Source: Callorhinus ursinus
Lineage: Eukaryota; Chordata; Mammalia; Carnivora; Otariidae
DNA: 64,000 bases
Assembly: GCF_003265705.1 (NCBI RefSeq)
Contig: NW_020312904.1
Span: 2,322,361 to 2,386,360, forward strand
Direction of reading: 5' to 3'
Made by a program: the position numbers and the translations under genes. How positions within the stretch are numbered: position 1 is the stretch's first letter; every line of letters starts with the position of its first letter. Under the pieces are notes generated by a model. The model had not been told where the DNA came from. It searched no databases and saw only the letters and a program-made list of their open reading frames with translations. Positions 44,015 to 54,062 of the stretch are shown here, in pieces.

Positions 44015-46075
44015 AGCCTGTGCGCACTCAGTGGGGCACGCGTGTCGATGGGCATCCTAAGTCTGCACACGAAGACCGCCCACGCCCACGAGAGCCCTGT
44101 ACACGCACACGAGGGGCCTTCGAACACCTGGGCAGTGGTGACCAGACTCGGGATCTGCAGAATCATAGTCACAGCCTTAGACCCTGCCAGGTGTCTCTGT
44201 CTCTGCCCACGCAAGGGCGGTGCCAGCCCCTGGACCGTGAAATGTCCTAAGAGTGGCATGAGATGGAGGGGTCTCGGGGATCCTGTGGCCACCAAGAGCC
44301 CACCTGACCGAGAGGGCCTCCAGATGCTGGCCCCAGCCTTTGAATGCCCCCTCGGACTCAGGATGCCGGGAGAGCTTGGGGAAGGCCCACCGAGGTCAGC
44401 AGGAGCCCATGCGTCAGGCCTGGCCTGCCCCTTCCCTGTTTGTGGCACTGTCTGGCCGCAGCAAGCACATCGTGAAGACTGTTCGTGGGGATCTGGAACC
44501 AGGCACCCAGCACAAACCTAGTTCAGTCCCACTGGCCAGTTTCCCGAGTGCGTTACCGCGAGGCCGAGCAATTCCCCGCAGAGCCCTCGGCCCGGCCCCG
44601 GCAGCGGTTCACACACAGCCCCGCTCGGCACACGCGGGATGCTGTCCTGCATCACCCCCGTGACACCTCAGACCCAGGGACGTCAGGCTTGGAGCCCCAG
44701 CCCGGGCTTCACTCACCCTGAGGTCCCAGATCCAGGGCATCGGCCTCTCACATCCGCCCGTGAGTCATATCCATGGGCCGGGCAGCACCCCCGACGTAGC
44801 GCAGGAAACACTCACAGTCCTATCTGACACATGAAAACGTCAGTGCTCCCAGATCTGCACCCCGACGAGCCACAGCCCCAGGCTCGCGTGAGTCTTACTC
44901 CCGAATCCCGGCTCCTGAGTCAGGGCAAGCCCATGCAGCCTGCCCAGGACTTGGACAGAGAGGGCATGGGCTCAGATCCATGTCCTGCCTCGACCGTGTT
45001 CTCTCCCGTCCGTGCTGGGCTGAGTCCTCCGGACCACACAGCCAGGGCAAAGTCTTGGCCACTTGGGCTCAGAGAGGGACCCGCCGAGCCCCAGGTCCTC
45101 GGGCCTGTGCAATCATCCGTCCCGTGGAGCAAGCGGCTGAGTCCCACGCCAACAGGCCATGAAACTGCAAAGGCCAAGCCCTTCCCTTCCTGCCTCTGCG
45201 TTCCCATCACTCTGCTGGTATCAGCAACGTCGGCCACACGCCCAGGCCCAATCCAGCCCTCTCCAAGCGCAGCTTAAACCACAGGCATGCTCCAAGTGCC
45301 TCCGAGGGACCTTCCTCCCGGGCTGGTGGCAGCCTCGGAAGGCACCTGGTGCAAGATCTGGAGTAGAAGCCACTACTAGGAGCTCGTAGTACAAACGCCT
45401 CGTGGGAGGCCCAGAACACGGTGTGCGCCCCGTGCACAGTGCACCTGCCCCCTTGCAGTGGCACGAAGGATGGGTGAGCACAGGCCTGCAAACACGCGCC
45501 CCCAGCACCGAGCGAGGCTCCGTGCACCGTGCACCATACGACCACAGAGGGCCCACCCCACCTGGGGAGCCTCTGATTGGCTGCCGCTGACACCTGGCCT
45601 CCGTGGCCTCCTCAGAGACCCTCCAGAATGGCAGGGTGGTTGCAAGCAAGCGGACACAAGGCGCCACCGTAACCCCGACGGCCCAGCTGAATGGGGGCAG
45701 GTGTCTCGGACTCAGGCCCCAGGAAAGGGACAGGCTCTGCTCACAACAACCGCTGTCTCGAGCTGAGCAGGTGCCAGGTGAGCAGCCGCAGCTCGGCCTG
45801 CACCCATCACTGCCAAGCCCGGCGGAGTATGGATTTTGTGTGAAAACCGGAAAGCAAAGCCTTTCCGGCTTGGCTGGTCTCACCAAACCACCTCAGCTCC
45901 CAGCCCAGGCCCTCCTTCCATCGGAGCACGAACTCAGGGCCCCCGTCCTATCTGCTCCTCACGCCTCATTCCAGGCAGACAGAGCGGCCGGCACAGGGCT
46001 GGTGGACAGGCCAGGGTCAGAGGCAGCGGCGTCCAGAGTAGGGTTAGACGCTGCACCCACCAATTGTGTTGGCAG
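44015..46075. other. GC-rich unique sequence
   Basis: No supported exon. Two similar palindromic strings, GTGCACAGTGCAC (45432) and GTGCACCGTGCAC (45520), lie about 90 bp apart. Confidence 0.35.
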
Positions 46076-46079
46076 CCTG

Positions 46080-46620
46080 GGCTACAAGCTGCCCCCTAGA
46101 CATTCTATCCAATTATTTAAATCCCAGCCTCTCCGCTCACTGTGAAGATTGGACAGGATTGGACATTTATTAGCTAACTGAATGGCTGTAATAAGATAGC
46201 AAATCCAAAGGAGCAGAAAATTAAATGTTCTTGAGTTATCTTATTGAAATTTCCCTTCTATGGCTTTTATTGGAGGCGACAGCGCCAGAATTTCAAAGAT
46301 GCATTTTAAGAGACTTCTTTATGGGGTTGCCCTGTGAAAGCTGGAGGCATCAAAATGAACGCAGCCGGCAAGCCGTCAGAATGGACTACCTCCGGGCCAG
46401 GCGGGAACACCAGCTCGGCTGGCTCTCCCGGCCCGTCCCCGGGGAATTCAGAGCAAATACCAGTGTGCCCGGCTGATGGCTCTGCTAGTGCAGACACTGC
46501 ATTTTATTAGGAGAGTTCACTCTTTTATTCATTGAATTTTGATTACTTATTATCATAAGGAGATACATTGATTTCATAAGCGAGGCAGGGAGACTAACCC
46601 GCAAAATGAAGCCGGTTGTC
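46080..46620. promoter_or_regulatory. Candidate conserved non-coding block
   Basis: About 540 bases of AT-leaning unique DNA with CCAATTATTTAAATCC (46109), TTTATTAGCTAACTG (46165), GCTGTAATAAGATAGC (46185), GAGTTATCTTATTG (46233) and GAATTTTGATTACTTATTATC (in pieces, 46534-46554). Paired GATA-type (GATA/TATC) and TAAT cores are visible. No coding support. Confidence 0.4.
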
Positions 46621-46624
46621 AGCT

Positions 46625-48375
46625 CCCGGGCGTGGGCTCCTTTCCAGAAAACAAGGACTCGGGCTCCAGCACAGATGCTTGCCTTGACGGAGACACAGTG
46701 AAGTCAGCACGGCGAGGGGGACGGGGGTGTGGTGCGGGCGGCCCTGGAGACCGAAGGGCCCAGCCCAGGGCAGGAGGACCCCAGTGGCACAGCCCTGCAG
46801 AGGGACGGGTGAGGCTCCTCTCCCCGAGGCAGTGCTCGCCCAGGGCACAGACTCCTCAGTGCAGGACTCTGTGTGAGCCCTGCCAGGCTCCCCGACACTC
46901 CAGACCATCTTTCCAGAAAACAGCCCTATCCCCCATTATGGTTTCGTTTTGCCTGCAGACCATGTGGTATTTTGATAGGATTTGTGCCTGGTCCCAGTTT
47001 GTAAAGGTGACGACATGGGAAGCACAGCATCTCTCACAGTCCCCCTAGAAATGACAGGTGTGGCTACAGGGCCACGGGGAGAAGCGCCACATCCATGGGA
47101 GACAGGAGGAAGGGGAAGGGGTGGCCCCCCCCGACGGGGGCCTCCAGGGGCGGGCACAGGTGAGGCACGGTAGGCCGGCCGAGGACTGGTGAGCTGGAAC
47201 AATCCCAGCAGGCCTCGGGGCCGAGGGGGGGCCCCGAGTGGTCCGGTCCCTGGCCCTGTGCAGGGGGGTCAGGTGAGGACATGGCGGGGTTCGTGAATGA
47301 AGGACATGTTATAAGCAAGTTGCTTACCCCCCTCTAGGAATTAGCTAGCGAGGGAGGGGCCGTCTCTTCCCAGACAGCAAGGTCCCCCAAGAGGTCAGTC
47401 CATCATAAAATAGAGGAAATAAGAAATATGGTTAATGCAAAGCACATCTTCCTTGCTCCCATGAGCAGAGGATCTATTCTCTTTAAGAGAAACACTCCAC
47501 GCTGAGGACTCCAAACGTATCCAGGGGTCAGGCACAGTGTGCTTCCAGAGCAAGGCCCCAGTCCCCCACCCGCCCTCCGCTGTCCCAGACAGAGGAGGGG
47601 TCAGGGGGAGGTGGTCCTTCCGTTTCAGGGCCTGGAGTGTGCGCAGAGGAGCCGGGAGGCGGCGTCCAGGCTGGGAGTTGGGGCAGAGGTACAGGCACTG
47701 CAATGGCCCCTTGGTGGCAGGTGCCACTCACACAAGCAGCATGTCTCCCGGCGGAGACCCCCTGTGCCCAGCATGGCGTGGGGCACGGGCTCCGGCTCAA
47801 GCAAATGAACAGGGTCCTGACCTCGTGGCCTGGCCAGCTGCCAGGAAAGACAGGGGCACCGGGGCACTCAGACATAGCATCCCACGTGGCTGTGAACAGT
47901 GGCCACAGAGTCCCTCCACAGTGGGTCTTCGGGAACTCGGTGGTCCCACTAGGGCTCTCCCTTCTGGGTGCCACCTATGGACAAGGAGGTTTTCCCCGAG
48001 AGGAGGATGTCCAAGATGAGACCGGGGTGAACCAGGTACCCCACCACAGACCGGGGACCAGTGTGTTCCAGGCAGAGGGAGAGCACCTGGTGCCTGGGAG
48101 CCTATGGGGACAGCATGTGGGGGTGGGGGGGGGGAGAGGGTGGCCCCTGGTGCCGGAGAAGCAGGCCCAGACTTGGTCCCCAGGCTCCGATGGGTTTTCA
48201 GCGGCCTTGCTGTCTTTGGGGAGAGTGCGGAGAGCAGAGGGGAAGCGGGGGGAGTAGGCAAAGGAGCCCAGGGATATGCCAGGGGCCTGTCACGATGGAC
48301 GAAGACACGGGTCTGCGGTCCTGCTGCAGAGTTCGTCGGCAGCTTACCAGCAAATCGGACCTGGGGGTGGGGGGC
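46625..48375. other. GC-rich unique sequence
   Basis: No recognised gene or repeat. Open frames in several phases lack protein features. Confidence 0.35.
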
Positions 48376-48378
48376 GTG

Positions 48379-48487
48379 CTCCTGCTTCCTCCCTGGTGCC
48401 CGGCACGGGGGCCACGGTCCTGCTTCNNNNNNNNNNACGGGGGCCACGGTCCTGCTTCCTCCCTGGTGCCCGGCACGGGGGCCTGCA
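48379..48487 (+). repeat. 38-bp GC-rich minisatellite with embedded gap
   Basis: Units share CCTGCTTCCTCCCTGG, TGCCCGGCACGGGGGCC and ACGGT. Unit starts (CCTGCTTC) are at 48381 and 48419 (38 bp apart) and again at 48451 after the gap. At least three copies are visible. Confidence 0.9.
48427..48436. other. Assembly gap (10 N)
   Basis: All N, inside the 38-bp minisatellite. The phase of the flanks shows that the true missing length is 16 bases plus a multiple of 38. Confidence 0.99.
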
Positions 48488-48499
48488 CACCCTTCCTGG

Positions 48500-48740
48500 T
48501 GCTGCCATGACCGAGCACCACAAACGGAGCATCAGCACACATGGAGCACCTTACAGTTTGGGGATTTGGAAGCCCAAAATGGCTACTGTACCGTGTTCCT
48601 TCTGGAGGTTCTAGGGAGAGTCCATCTCTTGCCTTTGCCAGCTTCTACAGGCCACCCACGTCCCTTGGCTCGTGGTCACCTCCTGCACTCCCAAACCTCT
48701 GCTTCTATCCTCCCATCTCCTCTCCTGGACCCTCCTGCCT
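48500..48740 (-). mobile_element. MaLR (MLT1-like) LTR, antisense, partial
   Basis: 'GAGCACCACAAACGGAGCAT' (48513-48532), 'TTCTGGAGGTTCTAGGGAGA' (48600-48619), 'CTTGCCTTTGCCAGCTTCTA' and 'CCCTTGGCTCGTGGTCACC' match the reverse MLT1-like text. It begins within 15 bp of the minisatellite. Confidence 0.72.
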
Positions 48741-48744
48741 TGTG

Positions 48745-49625
48745 ATGACACCAGGCCCCCAGCAGTCCAGGGCCATCTCCCCACAGCCACATCTGCCGTG
48801 ATGTGTCCAGCAGGCTCTGGGAATGCAGATGGGACACTTTGAGGAGGCCACCAACCCACCAGGCATGGAGCCTTACACAAGTAAGGGCTTGGGAAGTGTT
48901 TTAGGGGGCTTGGCCCCTCAACAGCCTGTCCAGATTTGGGGCATACACAGGAGAGGGCTGGAAGCTTCTATCCTTGTGCCTGAATTTAGGAGACCTGCCC
49001 TGGCCAGCCCAGCAGCAGACAGAGAAGTGAAGTCCATCTAGGGACAGAGCCCCAGTGGGACTCACCCCCAGCCTGAGGACCCACTGCGTGGAGGGCCCTC
49101 CAAGGTCACCTGTCCGGGCCCCACTCAGTGCCTTCCCCTCCCCAGCCACTCCTCCCCAGTGTATCCGGTTGTCATGCTCCATCTGACTCGGGGCCCTGAG
49201 GCCAGGGGCAAACACGTCTCCTTCTTCCCTGCCCATAGGCCCAGGACAGACGAGTTTGCCAGTTAATGGGACGGAAGAAAGACAAGCTTACCAAACTGAA
49301 AGTGCAGGTGTTTGTCCCGTGAGCAGGGAAACCACAAAACTTCCCAGAGCCTGCTACGGCGGCTCATGGAGCCCGTGCGGGGTCGGTCTCGAAAGATGTA
49401 CCGAGCATGACTTGCGACAGGCCCTGGGGCCCCGAGGACAGGCCCAAGGCTCAGAAGGCCCCGGCCCGAGCAGCGGCAGGGTCAGGAGGCCGCAGGCGCC
49501 CCGGACTGATCCCACCTCAGTGTGAAGTATCCGTGGTAACCTGGGATTCGGCCCGTGTGGTGGCAGCCGGGACCCAAAAGCACTAGGAAGGGGGTCTCAG
49601 AAGAGGACTTCGGACTCGTGCTTTG
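48745..49625. other. Unique sequence
   Basis: Nothing recognised. Confidence 0.3.
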
Positions 49626-49629
49626 GAAC

Positions 49630-50045
49630 CGAGGCTGTTGTATGCCACAGACGGGTTGGCTTAAACAACAGATACTTTTTCCCTCACAGCCTGAGGCCAG
49701 AAGCCCGAGAGGCAGGTGTGGGCAGGGCCGCTCCTTCTGGAGCTGTGGGGAAGAACCGCCTGCCCCTGGTGTGCCCAGGGTCCCTGCCACTCTTGGGCTC
49801 ACAGGAGCATCACCCCAGGGCCGGCCCCCGTTGTCGCATGGCCTTCTCCCGGCACGTATCTCTGTGTCCCCTCTTCGTAAGGACACAGACATGGGATTTA
49901 GGGCCACCCTAATCCAGGAGGATCTCCTTATCTCAAGCTCCTTCACTAATCACATCTGCAAAGACCCTAGTTCCAAGAACGGGCACACTCTGAGGTTTCT
50001 GGTGGACACCTGTTTTTGTGGGACACTATTCCCTCCCCTACACCA
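49630..50045 (-). mobile_element. MaLR (MLT1-like) LTR, antisense
   Basis: 'GTATGCCACAGACGGGTTGG' (49639), 'CTTAAACAACAGATACTTTT', 'CTCACAGCCTGAGGCCAGAA', 'TCTCTGTGTCCCCTCTTCGT' (49858), 'GCCACCCTAATCCAGGAGGA' (49903), 'CACATCTGCAAAGACCCTAG' and 'GCACACTCTGAGGTTTCTGG'. Nearly complete. Confidence 0.85.
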
Positions 50046-50049
50046 GGAA

Positions 50050-50280
50050 AACCGGATGGGACAGGGGAGCCCGCACCAGACAGCACCAAGACAGAGGCTG
50101 CCACCTGTCCTCTCACCGCAGACTGTTCCAGACAGAGTTGAGAACCCCTGCGGTAGCAGGAAGGAGGCAGGGGGCTACAGTGCCCCGAATCCTAGGCAAC
50201 GGAAATTTAACTGTGTGAGTTTTGCTAAGAACTTTTATGAACTTGCATCCCATCTGACACCCATTCCAGCATTCCGTTGA
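50050..50280. other. Unique sequence
   Basis: Nothing recognised. Confidence 0.3.
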
Positions 50281-50284
50281 CGAC

Positions 50285-50690
50285 GCCTGCTAAATCTGTC
50301 CACACTCGGGGCCAGGAAGAGTCATTCTTGCTTCGTGCATTACACAAGACATCTGTAAATTGGATATTCTTTTCCTCCCTTTAAAAAATAATTTCCCTTA
50401 ACCGCGATACACAGACAATTTCACTCTGAGGAGTCCCGGCTGCGAGGCTGGAAATGCTGAGTGTGAGTGGAAAAGGCAGATGTGAAATGATCCCCCAGCC
50501 ACTGAGGTGCTTTCTGGAAAATGCAATCAAATACTTGATAACTTGCTAATAGTATGGTTATTAAACAGTCTGCCTTCATCTTTCCCAGAGCAAGAAAATG
50601 TATAAGAATTTGCAATACAATGGAAAATGGGAGATTATGAAAATGGGTCTGTTGTTAGTATTTACAGCACTTTACATTTCTAAAGGGTTC
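50285..50690. promoter_or_regulatory. Candidate conserved non-coding block
   Basis: AAAAATAATTTCCC (50384), CTTGCTAATAGTATGG (50541), GGTTATTAAACAG (50556), GAATTTGCAATACAATGG (50607) and GGGAGATTATG. AT-rich unique DNA with homeodomain/CEBP-like cores. Confidence 0.35.
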
Positions 50691-50694
50691 AAGA

Positions 50695-51250
50695 TCCTGC
50701 TGAGTTTCTGCCCACCCCCCAGCTCCCCGCCAAGCTTCCCTCCAAGGGCTTGAATGCTGATAGCAGCCCACATAAGACCCGCCCCTGCTCCTACTCACCC
50801 CTGCCCATTGCCTGCTCTCTGGGCAGGGCAGTCCTGGGAGGCCCGGACGCCAGGGACACTTACACACCTGCCCTCAAGCTGATCCTCGCCAGCTAGGCGG
50901 CCTGCAGGCCCCGGGTGAGCTGGTTAGCCCCTGTGTGCCTCCCCTTCTCTGTGCTCCAAGTGGCAGTGAGTCTAGCACCATCTCCCAAGGCTGTTGGGGT
51001 GAGGTGGAAGGGCTCAGATGAGGCCCTGACGTGGTGTGTCTCAGTGAAAGTCAGCAGGGAAATTTGTGGTCAGGGATGGAAAAGGGCAGCCCTCACCATT
51101 GGACGAGAACGCTCCCCGTGGTATGGAACTGAAGAGGAGAGAGGCAGGAACGGCAGGGATCTTGTGCGATTCCTTGGGGAATCGCCCAAGGAAGGCACCG
51201 GGGCTGCCATTACCAGTCAGGTGGTGGGCCAGGAATGGGGCCTTGGATTT
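50695..51250. other. Unique sequence
   Basis: Nothing recognised. Confidence 0.3.
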
Positions 51251-51257
51251 TAAAGTT

Positions 51258-51345
51258 CATTCATTCATTCGTTCATTCACTCACTCATTCACTCATTCAT
51301 CAGAGTATGCCGGGCACTTTGCCAGACATGGGACATTAATGTTCT
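51258..51345 (-). repeat. L2 3' tail with (ATTC)n, antisense
   Basis: An ATTC/ACTC array (51258-51300) followed by 'TATGCCGGGCACTTTGCC' is the reverse of the L2 terminal 'GGCACATA...TGAATGAATGAA' region. Confidence 0.75.
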
Positions 51346-51414
51346 GAGCACTCTTGTGGTTCAGCTGGTCTAGCATCCCTCCTCCCAAGCTGAGTCTCCC
51401 CCCCACCCCCCACC

Positions 51415-51545
51415 GCCACAGCCAGCATTTTATAGCTAAGTAACCTGAGGCTCACAGAAGCATGGGACTGTCTGGGCAGGTCACATGGCCAGTCCTGGCG
51501 AGGTAGACGCAAGAACCCTGCCCTCTTGAACTCTGTTTTCTCCAC
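51415..51545 (-). repeat. MIR SINE, antisense
   Basis: 'TTTTATAGCTAAGTAACCTG' (51428), 'AGGCTCACAGAAGCATGGGA' and 'AGGTCACATGGCCAGTC' match reverse MIR. Confidence 0.7.
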
Positions 51546-51929
51546 CTGGTGTCACTCCAAATGTCAGCCTCTGGTTACACTATCCCACGGAGGGAGGATT
51601 CCTTTCAGCCTGTATAAGCAAAGTTCCCCATACCTCCCCACCCAACCTAGCCATCGCCATCCCCCGATGCACACACCTAACCCCTAGAAAGGAAAGCTAC
51701 CTGACAAAGAGTGTTGGATGTCCTCAGGACCAGCACAAAGCCTGGAGCAGGGCATATAGGCAGGGGATGTCCACAGGATAAGTAAATGAAGGGGTAGAGC
51801 CTCTCTTGGGTTTCTCCCTCTTCCTGGCATTGTTCTGAGCCATGGCACCCCACCCTCTCTTCTCCCTTGGCCCTGATAAGCTGGTGACTCCATGAGCGCC
51901 AGCCCTCACTCAAGGTCAGTCCCCCACGG

Positions 51930-52115
51930 CAGTGACATCAGCCCTTTTAATCTCCGTAGCAGCCCTTCGCTCTCAGAGAGGAATCCCTGATATGGTTGGA
52001 AGTGTTACTGTCTCTGTTTTACAGATGAAAAGAAGTTCAGCCAAATCACTGGCTTTCCTGGCTCACACAGCCACAATCTCAACTCAAACCTGGGTCTGTT
52101 CTCTGGTCCCCCCTT
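51930..52115 (-). repeat. MIR SINE, antisense
   Basis: 'GTCTCTGTTTTACAGATGAA' (52009-52028), 'AAATCACTGGC', 'CTCACACAGCCACAATCTC' and 'AACTCAAACCTGGGTCTG' (52080-52097) match reverse MIR. Confidence 0.82.
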
Positions 52116-52327
52116 TCCTACACACCAGCCATCACCAAAAGCTCCAAAGACCACTGAGCGTAACCAGACACCTTCCATTTTGTCTGAGAGGGTGCTCTAA
52201 AATACACATGGCATCCAGAAGGGAATGTAGAAATGGAAAAGAGGGACTCTGGATGAGCCTGGTGGTGCCAGAAGGAGATGGAGATATTGTGAACTTGAGG
52301 TTTCCAACATATAAAGACATGCAAATG

Positions 52328-52508
52328 GGGTATCTGGGTGGCTCAGTCGCTTAAGCATCTGCCTTCGGCTGGAATCAAGTCCCATATCAGGCTCCTTGTT
52401 GAACAGGGAGCCTGCTTCTCCCTCTGCCTCTGCCTGCCGCTCCCCCTGCTTGTGCTCACTCTCTCTGTCTCTCTGACAAGTAAATAAAAACTAAAAAAAA
52501 AAAAAAAA
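52328..52508 (+). mobile_element. SINEC, sense, with degraded target-site duplication
   Basis: Head 'GGGTGGCTCAGTCGCTTAAG' (52336-52355), body to '(CT)n' near 52459-52472, then A-tail 52493-52511. Flanking 15-mers AAAGACATGCAAATG (52313-52327) and AAAGGCATGCCAGTG (52509-52523) agree at 12 of 15 positions. An older insertion than those at 28 and 33 kb. The only SINEC here on the plus strand. Confidence 0.93.
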
Positions 52509-52524
52509 AAAGGCATGCCAGTGA

Positions 52525-53095
52525 AAACAAACATAAATGCATAAATATACACAATCTCTAAGTTTTCTCCCACTGAGGGGATGTGGCAGCTGTGACATCC
52601 CAGGAACCATGAACATACTTCATGCCCAAATCTTGTCTGAATACCATTCTCTACTAACATGACTCCTTGGAGAAATGGCTGATTCCAGGGCAGGGACGAG
52701 GAACGTACGAGTCCAGGTTGAACTATCTTGATGGGCCAGAATATAAGGAAGGGCTCAAAGAATGATGGGGATGGGTCAGAAAGACCCAGAAACTACTTGT
52801 GCTACAAGGGACTGAATGTATACTCCCTCCTCAAAACACAGAAGGGCATTCTGGAGATCCACAGAGCGTCCCCTCGATTAACCACATGAATATGAGGAAA
52901 CAGTCTGGGGCCAGACAGAGAGGATTAAAGGTAGCAACATCCAATTCACACACATACAACTGGGAATGATGCCTGCCTGCATGCACCAGCACCCTTCCCT
53001 GACCAGACAAAAATCTCATTATTCACCAGACGTTGGGTTGATACTCAGAAGTCTTGCCGCGGTAGTGGAGAATAATCAGCTCTGAACTGAACATT
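52525..53095 (+). repeat. Possible L1/HAL1 5' flank or unique (uncertain)
   Basis: 'CTTGGAGAAATGGCTGATTCC' type block (52666) recalls the 5' part of old L1/HAL1 elements and leads into the clearer match from 53100. The rest cannot be placed. Confidence 0.4.
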
Positions 53096-53099
53096 GTTC

Positions 53100-54062
53100 T
53101 AATTCCCACCTGACAGACCTTAAAAAAGCAGAACTGGAAAGGATCAAATTATTTCAAGCAACCTAACTGCATCCCAGAAAGAAAAGCTCGAGAATTTTTC
53201 TAGGAATACAAAATACCCAACATCAAACAAGGTAAAATTCATAATGCTTGGCATCCAAACAAAGTTACCAGGTGTGCAAAGAAATAGGGAACTATGACCC
53301 AGGATGAGGAAATACTCAATTGAAACTAACCAAAAATTGACACAGATATTAGAATTAACAGAGAAGGACATTAAGCCCTTATTATGATGGTATTCCATAT
53401 GTTCGAGCAGGTAATTCCATATGTTTGTGAAAGATGGGAAACAAAATGTCCCAAATTGAACATTTAGAGGTGAAACCACAAAAGCATGGGATGAAAATAC
53501 ACTGGATCTAATCAGAGGCAAAAGGAAAGGTTAGGAAACTTGAAGACACAGCAATGGAAACCATGCAAAACAAAGCACAAAGGCAAAAAAAGAATCTTCA
53601 GAAAATGAACAGAGCATCAGTGGGACAGATTCAAGCAGCCTAATATATGTGTTATTTAAGGTCCTGAAGAAGAAGACCATGGCGGGGCAGGATGGGGGGG
53701 AGAGAAATAAAAAATATTTGAAGAAATAGTTCAAATTTGCTGATAACTATAAACCCACACATCCATGGAGCCCCATGAACCCCAAGCACAAGAAAAATGA
53801 AGAAAACTACATGAAGACACATCATAATCAATTTGCTCAAAACCAGTAACTAATAGAAAAGTCTTAAATGCAGCCAGAGATAAAAGACATGTAACATACA
53901 AAGGAACAGAGATAAGTGTGATAGCAAATTTCTCTTCACACGCACAAAAAAAGCAGGCAAACGTTTCCCATCAAAAATGAGGCAAGAAGACAGAAAAAAA
54001 ATCTTTGAAGTCCTGAAAGAAAAAACTGCCAATCCAGAATCCTGTACTCATCCAGTATATGA
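53100..54062 (+). repeat. Old L1 (L1M/HAL1-like): 5' region and ORF1, sense
   Basis: Recognisable order of old L1 5'/ORF1 text: 'TTCATAATGCTTGGCATCCA' (53239), 'TACCAGGTGTGCAAAGAAAT', 'TATGACCCAGGATGAGGAAA', 'GGTATTCCATATGTTCGAGC', 'ACTTGAAGACACAGCAATGG', 'AAAATGAACAGAGCATCAGT', 'ATTTGAAGAAATAGTTCAAA', 'ACACATCATAATCAATTTGC', 'GCAGCCAGAGATAAAAGACA' and 'GTCCTGAAAGAAAAAACTGC' (54011-54030). Many frame breaks, so no ORF1 protein is possible. Confidence 0.8.

Noticed and set aside
45432..45532. Pair of GTGCAC-rich palindromic strings as a regulatory pair
   Set aside because: Short, in GC-rich DNA and unsupported by neighbouring motifs. Probably chance.
46225..46476. Short open frame (83 codons) with plausible amino-acid composition in the 46-kb block
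   Set aside because: No domain, no splice context and no family recognised. The block is better explained as non-coding until constraint data show codon periodicity.
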